Below, one piece after another: positions 57,701 through 64,000 of a stretch of DNA of 64,000 nucleotides. The stretch is taken from positions 1 to 64,000 of the forward strand of contig JALNQF010000096.1 in the NCBI GenBank assembly GCA_028456385.1, written 5' to 3'. The position numbers and the translations under genes are program-made. This DNA is from Ophiosphaerella korrae (lineage: Eukaryota > Ascomycota > Dothideomycetes > Pleosporales > Phaeosphaeriaceae). Position 1 is the first letter of the stretch. Every line of letters begins with the position of its first letter. The notes beneath the pieces were generated by a model. The model was not told where the DNA came from and made no database searches. It worked only from the letters and a program-made list of their open reading frames with translations.

Positions 57701-58640
57701 ATGTCGACTTCCGAGACAACTTCTCTTCTTGCACAAATTGCGTCCAGTAAAATGTTTGATCTTAAAAGGTGTAAGATCAGAGGGATCGACGCAGGCGTCG
57801 GACCCGAGGCAGTAAGCGCACTGCAATTACATGCGTACCAGTATGGGTTGCATCAAATCTACATTTTACAATTTGACCCACAATTGACATCCCTTTTGAT
57901 GGCATCGATGCGCAATTCCAAGTTGTTCCATTGCTTCGGATATTTAGACCGGCTCGATACCCGCGATGCTAATGTTATTGACTCACAAGGGTTGGATTAC
58001 TAGGACCAATCTGAAAATCGCATCATTTTTGATTCTTGAGCGGACGGTTCGCCGAATACGCCATGTCAAAGGTCAGCATCCATCGGGCAGATGAGCGGAG
58101 GTTCCCACTCGAAGCCGCTAGAAAAGGGCTCAGGGATATCCACGTCTACCTCAACCAAGTTATCGCATTTTGCCCGTCAAAGTAAGCAAAGTCTGGCGGC
58201 GCATCAGCTGGGAGCAGACTGAACAGTCGGCTGTTGACCCTGATCTGGTCAATGCTACTAATGGATGCTTAACCGTTTTACAGAGCCTGCATTCTAACGG
58301 AGATTCGTCGCATTTTCCCGCAGAATCCTACGGGGAGGCCATCTCGAGCTCAAGCCGTTGCTGACCGCAGCAAATACATAGACTGGTCTAGCCTGGCCAC
58401 GCCGACCTCGAATTCATCGCGTGTAAATATCCGATTCGACAAGCAATTCATCGTGGCGAAAAATTGTGCGGTGCATTCGATTACAATTTCTGGTGGGAAA
58501 TATCTCTTGAAGGGGACCTCGGGATGGCGACATTTGGCGCAGGTATTTGTTATGAGGGTGCTGTTAGCGGGTAGGGCTAAATGCGACCGGGAACATAGAA
58601 CTCAAACGTGGCCTCAAAGGTTCGACCCATACTATAATTA
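57701..58640 (+). pseudogene. Unidentified, possibly coding remnant
   Basis: An ATG at 57701 opens 100 codons (…GVGPEAVSALQLHAYQYGL…) ending at 58003. Further on, one plus frame at about 58400-58565 reads like protein (CKYPIRQAIHRGEKLCGAFD, then FGAGICYEGAV) but is bounded by stops. No introns join them convincingly. I recognise no family. It may be a broken cluster gene. Between 57506 and 57700 nothing is seen. Confidence 0.3.
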
Positions 58641-60773
58641 GGTATGCGGAGGGTCACGAGGAAGAAAGGCACTACATGCGGCTGAGGCTTGTAAGCCGAT
58701 AAACGAGGCTCAGATAATTGTCCACAAGGTGGCGGCAAACGGGAGGAGGCGGACGGCTCCGGTGCAACGTTGGGTGGGCCTCACGAATCGCCTTGCAGGA
58801 AAATGCAGGAAAAACCGGCGAGGAACTGAGTACATAAATGTTTGAGACAAAAATTCCACTTCTCTGACAATTCAAGATTGTTGGTGCGTCTGCAACAATG
58901 AAAGGGTGTCCATCGTGTGTAGAAACGTGCCAAGGTTGTGTAGGTACGAGAACAGACTGCACACGCAAAGGCCTGGGTTACAGTATGAGCTCAGCTACTT
59001 ATTACAGTTACATTAGGTCAGCCTATGGGGTCTATGAGACCGAGGGCCTTAGAGCACACAACTTTCGGGCAACGCCGATTTTTTGCCATTCGTGCCAGCG
59101 ACTAGCCGAATACCGGTACAAGCAAAGGCTAAGCGTAGCTAAGCTCAGCTCTAGTATACTAATACCTAGGTAGTATCGTGCTGCTTGTGCATGTACGGTG
59201 TTCGCCATCTCTACAGCTGAGATCGTGTTATTTTGGTAAATTACCTACCCAGGCATGTCAATCGGTCCGGGACCGCACTGTTCTGGCTGTATGTCCAAGC
59301 GCGTCGTATCTATGTCGGAGCTACAGTTAATCATCAGGGTATACTTGAGGAAAGGATCTAGAATTTTTAGTATCAATAGAAAGCAGCAGCACAGAATGGA
59401 GATACAACCCTGTTGACTGGCCTGATTCAAGATGCGCATGTGTTGTTGTTCAGTTCGTCAAGAAGCTTAGTGATCGAAGTTAAGCCAGATATGGACGAAC
59501 GGTGGTATGCATGCCTGTAGGCGCTCCGGGGCGGTACCCGTTTCCTTTACCAGTGGGCCGCCTGAACGAGCTGACTCGAGCGTAGCAGAACTCGGGAGAT
59601 TGGGCGGATGCCCGTGCATTCAAGATCGGATAGATGCGTTTTATTTGGTCAGCAGAGATACGATACAGATTGGGTGTTTCGTCCAATATTATCTTACACT
59701 ACCAAGCATACCAAGACCTACGTTGGGTAGTTGAGTCAATACCGAACGAGGTGATTTACCACACTGGAAAAATAACAAGGCGTTTACCAACGCTACTGCA
59801 TCCACTATTCGGGTCAACCCGCACAAGTCTTTTCCTGCCAGATCCCCCACCTTCGCGTTTGACTCAGTCCTACCAGTGAATACCAGCCTCCATACCAAGA
59901 TTAGCTTGATCTCGCGTACCAGAAAATAAGCACACTTGGGCAGGCTCAGCATTTTAGTAGGTGCTAGCGAACTGCACCAGACCGACATTGTAAGACATGC
60001 CGAGTTCCGCAAAGTCAACTTCTATAACTGGTTAGCAAGCCCCACAACACAAGGAAATCTTGTATGAGGATGGGACGGCGCATGGCACGCCTGACAATTC
60101 ATTCATTAAGCTCACTCGCAAGCTGTAAGCACTACCCGTGTAGTAATTCGCTAGACCCTTTCACAGTTCCTCACAACGGCAGGAGCTAGGACTAGCAGTG
60201 TAGTAAGGAGAGGTACGAAGGATGGCTCGCGACACAGGGCGCATCAGCAAAACTGTCAAGGTAACTCTCAGTTCTAAGAATATATGCTATGTAGAATTGC
60301 CTACAGCACACACCAACGACAAAAATTTATATTTGATAATGTTGTAGATGAAGGGTCCAAAGCGTTGCTATTTGAAATGGCCCGCGGCTTTGTTTGACAC
60401 AGATTTTCGTGTCGAGGAATGTTGCTAATCTTTGTCTACGTACAGCAGGAACGGCCTTACGCATCGACCTCGTGTTATGCAGGGTGTACATAGCAGGCGC
60501 GTCGCTTCATATCCCGGTAATGCTTACTTCCCTTGTAATGTCCAATGGAGATCAACATCACTGTTCTAGGCCAATAAGCCTGTTACAGAAATGCCTTACT
60601 GGGAAAAACGTGGGAATGATGTTCTGGGATATGAACCATCGTGGCTGCACCCTGTATGGACCCTGCATGCCTCGTGTTTCCCATGTTCATTATTTTGTCC
60701 AACACCCAGAAAACCATTTTTCTCTCCCATCGTGTCCTCTCTCTATCTTAACTTGGAAGGGATTTACAGCCAT
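58641..60773. other. Intergenic, upstream of the bANK regulator
   Basis: 2.1 kb. Short open frames at 58.9-59.2 and 59.5-59.9 kb have no domain. An ATG at 60222 opens a 13-codon exon ending at a GT donor, with a possible AG at 60349 and 26 more codons; too weak to call a gene. The right end is presumed promoter of the regulator. Confidence 0.35.
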
Positions 60774-60782
60774 ATGGGCGAA

Positions 60783-61887
60783 ATGTCCACAACAAATCAA
60801 ACCCAGCCGGTGGCCTATGAGGACTTAATGAAGCCAGATGAGGATTGGAGAAACCTACCTGATAGTGCGCACCGTCGAAGACTCCAAAATCGGCTGGCTC
60901 AACGTGCGTATCGTGGGTCTCGCAGCGTAACTTTGATGGCGATTGAGAATTTACTAACAAGCATGGCAGGTAGAAACCTTCGTGAACGCAACCAAGAAGT
61001 GGAACAATTGAAGTTGCAGATTCGAGGGTTGCAAGATGCTGCTCGAGGCACACCACCTGCCAACGAGTTGGCCGCTATGGGATTAAATTCACCATGGGAC
61101 GCACCGCCAGGCCCCGCACAGGAAATGGATTTCACTGGAGCACAAATCAAACCTGATATTTCTGTATGTCATCAGAACGTGAATCTGTCCGACTTGGTCT
61201 TACAAAACCCAGCTTTTGCACCAAAATTCGATATCGGAGCAGCTAAGTGCGGTGCCGGGCAGCGCAAACATGGAAGACTTTGACTTTTTTGCGTCGTTCG
61301 AAGACCACACGCGTTCTGCACTGGAAACCACGTCAGATGGCTCTAATCCGCTTTCTCCCACTCGGAAGCATTCTCCCGGCCCGCAACAAAACCAACCCCA
61401 TCAGACCCACCACCTGGCGCGTTCGAGAACCGGTTGCACACCCAGCAGCGGCGCTGACCCAGCGGAGACAAGTGCCAGCCTCTCTACTACCCCATCCTCG
61501 TCCTCCTCATCCTCTTCACGACGCCACAGCCGACCATCTCTGATGACCCGCAACTCTGCCCCAACCCCTTTGCACCTTGGCCTCGACCCCAGCGTGACCC
61601 CTGGCGGCGCCTGGAACCAAATCGACCCCATCATCAACGTCCCTCGCCCCTCACTGAGCCTTATCCATCTTGCCGTGGCAGCCGGCAACGCCGATACACT
61701 ACGCCTCTTGCTGCAGGATCTCTCACTGCCAGTGAACAAGCGGGATCATGCCGGCTATACGCCACTACAGCGGGCTGTTATGTCGGGGCGAACGGATCTG
61801 GTGACTGTGTTGCTGGAAAGTGGGGCGGGTGCTGCGACGGATGATGAGAGCGACTGGTCGTTAGATGCTGATTTGGTGGCAGTGTAA
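60783..61887 (+). CDS. bZIP-basic-region/ankyrin (bANK) transcription factor, TOXE-like
   Basis: Exons 60783-60912, 60970-61163 and 61243-61887 join in phase to 322 residues. The first splice restores a bZIP-type basic region (RRRLQNRLAQRAYRRNLRER) without a full leucine zipper after it; the second (GTATGT donor) is needed to reach the C-terminal frame. A Ser/Pro/Gln-rich middle is followed by ankyrin repeats at about residues 245-315 (LIHLAVAAGNADTLRLLL, GYTPLQRAVMSGRTDLVTVL). Basic region plus ankyrins without zipper is the bANK class, known from TOXE (HC-toxin) and the apicidin regulator. It is shorter than TOXE and has only about two repeats. An upstream ATG at 60774 adds three residues. 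Probable pathway activator; candidate to bind the shared promoter motif. Confidence 0.85.
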
Positions 61888-62171
61888 AAGCAGACTTGGG
61901 AGGCGAAAGGTAGCCTGTCTGATGCGGCTAAGACCTCGGGAGGCTTTGTACCTCCGATTGGTTGGTTGCACAACCTTGGAAGCCACACCTGCCCACAATT
62001 GGGTTGGATGAAACTTACAACTCACGAAAACTTGTCTTTTGCTGTATTTTAGCGAACGGAGTCTTAGGAGCAGAATATTCAAAGGAAAAATGAAGAATTA
62101 TATGCCAAGAGAACGTGTGCTGGGACGCGCAATCTGTCACAATTCACTGCCGTGGTTTACAAGCAAGCTGG
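61888..62171. other. 3' flank of the regulator
   Basis: No gene seen. Confidence 0.4.
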
Positions 62172-62507
62172 CCACCCCAAAACACACCAAAAAAGTTGAA
62201 AAACAGCCTCTTGAATCTCAGCAACAGCCCTATAAAATACACTAAAAATATGCGTATAACCTCTTACATATATATTTAGTTTATCCTATACTTCTTAGCT
62301 CTATAGGCTCTATTTTAGCCCCCAATTTTCAACTTTTATTAATTATCTTAATTTATCTTAAGAACTACCTAATATATCCTTTTAAAGCTGAATTATTAGT
62401 CTTAAGATAGGTAGGTAAAGTTTACATAAAAATTTTGGTTTATTTTATAAAGCTGTTGCTGAGATTCAAGAGTCTGTTTTCCAACTTTTTGGTGTATCTT
62501 GGGGTGT
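62172..62507. mobile_element. AT-rich MITE with long inverted repeats
   Basis: Left arm from about 62174 and right arm ending about 62506 are inverted copies over about 65 bp, for example ACACCAAAAAAGTTG against its complement and CTTGAATCTCAGCAACAG present in both arms perfectly. The centre is AT-rich and noncoding. Target duplication not clear; superfamily unknown. Confidence 0.75.
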
Positions 62508-63352
62508 GTTAAGAGGTAGCTGGAAGACAATAGTACTTGCCGTAGGCCACAGGAGATAGTGAAGGGATGACAGATAGTATTCGATAGTACCACTAGTATC
62601 TAAGGGAGAATAATACTTGCTTTACTCTCTTCGCAAGTATCGAGCCTTTTATGCGCCTGTGTAGCGCATCGGCCCCGCTTTGGATTACAACTATACAATG
62701 TCATGATCTTTGGTGTATCGGCCCCGCCCCCTCAACTCGTACCAGAGTTCACGAGAGTCTCGAGTGTTCGGAGAACCTTCGTTACAGGGTGGCCAACTTA
62801 CTTGTAAACTACGTTACCTAGATGTAGATATCTCCCTATTGTTGAGACAGTTACATACATGGCTTCCAAATATAGTAAACCTCTAGTATACAACAAATTT
62901 GAGTACGGGTAATATGTAGAAAAAGAAAGATTACTATGACATGCTACTTATTTCACTTTTATTCTGATTCTTGAGATTTTGGTGTTAGTAACAAGAAAGA
63001 CCAAGACGGTGATAAATTTAAAGCCTACAACAAACCAGTAAGGATTCTTACGACCTTTTAATACAAGCAATGTACTATCAAATAACAAGCGAATATATTT
63101 CAATATTGCCACGATTTGAAGTCAAAACCCGACATGTGCAAATTTGGTTATCAAGATTTCGTAACCCCTAGTTCCATTGAATAGATACATAGATAAATAA
63201 GTTTCTAAATCCCTGAATACATGATTTTTGTTACTTAGGGTACTAGCTTTGATAGTTTGATTGTCTCGCGCCTATAAGTTCAGTTTTATCTACTTGACGA
63301 CGAGCTTGTTCATAGTATAAGCTCTAGAGAATGGTATAGCACTATGCCTCCC
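62508..63352. other. Intergenic, AT-rich
   Basis: 845 bp with no gene seen, at the 3' side of the ABC transporter. Confidence 0.4.
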
Positions 63353-64000
63353 CTAACTTTTGTTGGATTGTAGTGCCAAAAATGCGCTATCAACACGCTG
63401 CGACAGCTCCTCCGGAGCGCCCATCTCTAATAGTTGCCCATCTCCCAGCACAAGAACCATATTGACATCCTTCATCCAGTCCATTCTATGCGAGACTACC
63501 AATACCGTTCTATCATGGAATTCCGTGTAGATCAGTTTGCGAATCAACTCATCCGTTTCACTGTCCACAGCACTCGATGGTTCATCCATGATCACTACTC
63601 GACTCGGGTTGAGGAGTGCTCGCGCGAGGCACAACAATTGCAGCTGCCCCTTTGAAAAATGCACATCGGCAACGTCTGTGTCCAAACCCCCACTCACACG
63701 GATTACGTCTGCAAGCTGAACTTTCTGCAATACACTCCATAGCATATTTTCATCTTTGCAAACAATTGAGCCCGAAGTCAAGTTAAATCTGATGCTTCCT
63801 TTGAGCATGTATGGAGATTGAGGTATACAGACCAGTCTTTCTCGCAGAATCTGGCGTGGAATGGAAGCGATGTTTATTTCATCAATCGTAATTTTTCCAT
63901 CACTGAGCTCGACAAGACCAAAGATCGCAGCAATGAGCGTGGATTTACCGCTTCCGCTGCGGCCGCAAATTCCGATTTTTTGGCCGGGCTTGACGCTGAA
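63353..64000 (-). CDS. ABCC (MRP)-type ABC transporter, C-terminal nucleotide-binding domain; partial
   Basis: The minus-strand frame enters from the right window edge and ends with the stop at 63353, giving the last ~215 residues. Walker A GRSGSGKST, Q-loop CIPQSP, a signature FSKGQLQLLCLARALL (LSGGQ replaced by FSKGQ), Walker B RVVIMDEPSSAVD and the H-loop VVSHR are present. Spacing and the IPQSPYMLKGSIRFNL block are typical of the second domain of MRP-like full transporters. It could export the cluster product; TOX2 uses an MFS pump (TOXA) instead. The degenerate signature is often seen in such fungal proteins. The rest lies outside the window. Confidence 0.88.
   Translation of the reverse strand, partial: FSVKPGQKIGICGRSGSGKSTLIAAIFGLVELSDGKITIDEINIASIPRQILRERLVCIPQSPYMLKGSIRFNLTSGSIVCKDENMLWSVLQKVQLADVIRVSGGLDTDVADVHFSKGQLQLLCLARALLNPSRVVIMDEPSSAVDSETDELIRKLIYTEFHDRTVLVVSHRMDWMKDVNMVLVLGDGQLLEMGAPEELSQRVDSAFLALQSNKS

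Noticed and set aside
61164..61242. A frameshift in the bANK gene
   Set aside because: A GTATGT...AG intron of 79 bp in phase 0 explains the change of frame.
1..64000. CRISPR arrays, bacterial operons, rRNA genes
   Set aside because: None seen; spliceosomal introns and gene families are fungal.

Overview
The window comes from a filamentous ascomycete, most likely a Dothideomycete of the Pleosporales type. Genes carry short GT-AG introns of 45-130 bp, fungus-specific families are present (fungal type I FAS alpha/beta, HET domain, a bZIP-basic/ankyrin regulator, fungal pogo and MULE transposons), and one AT-rich block is a retrotransposon worn down by C-to-T change of the RIP kind. The species cannot be named from sequence alone.

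Layout. 1-2940: AT-rich remains of a Ty3/gypsy element. 3.8-5.3 kb: two decayed genes. 6.9-10.3 kb: a SulP transporter with STAS and cyclic-nucleotide-binding domains. 10.9-11.7 kb: a broken HET gene. 12.13-17.97 kb: an apparently complete Mutator-like DNA transposon with TIRs, a 9-10 bp target duplication, an 876-aa transposase gene of 14 exons and two zinc-finger accessory genes. 18.6-20.5 kb: a sugar-porter MFS gene. 21.1-25.5 kb: nested pogo-type elements and a hAT MITE. 26-32 kb: a decayed stretch with a FAS-alpha fragment, a secreted/membrane Cys-rich protein, membrane-protein relics and diverged segmental duplications. 32.5-38.4 kb: housekeeping island (gluconokinase, VPS26, aquaporin).

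38.9-64 kb is a secondary-metabolite cluster: SDR, broken NmrA-like reductase, FAS alpha, P450, branched-chain aminotransferase (BCAT), FAS beta, a bZIP-basic/ankyrin regulator and, running off the right edge, an ABCC-type transporter. Dedicated FAS subunits plus BCAT plus a bANK regulator is the combination known from the HC-toxin (TOX2) and apicidin clusters, where FAS and aminotransferase make a long 2-amino-oxo-decanoic acid for a cyclic tetrapeptide. Here P450 could oxidise the chain and the ABC protein could export the product. No peptide synthetase is in the window. The two divergent promoters of the cluster (FAS alpha/P450 and BCAT/FAS beta) share a 10-bp motif, GCTTACTATG.

The two most unusual things are (1) the transposon, whose 21 predicted introns are mostly built of tandem, degenerate 11-bp units, and (2) the FAS/BCAT/bANK cluster with a mutated FAS-alpha fragment about 17 kb outside it. 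Exon models were made by hand from splice consensus and reading-frame phase; all joins given are in phase, but none is backed by transcripts.
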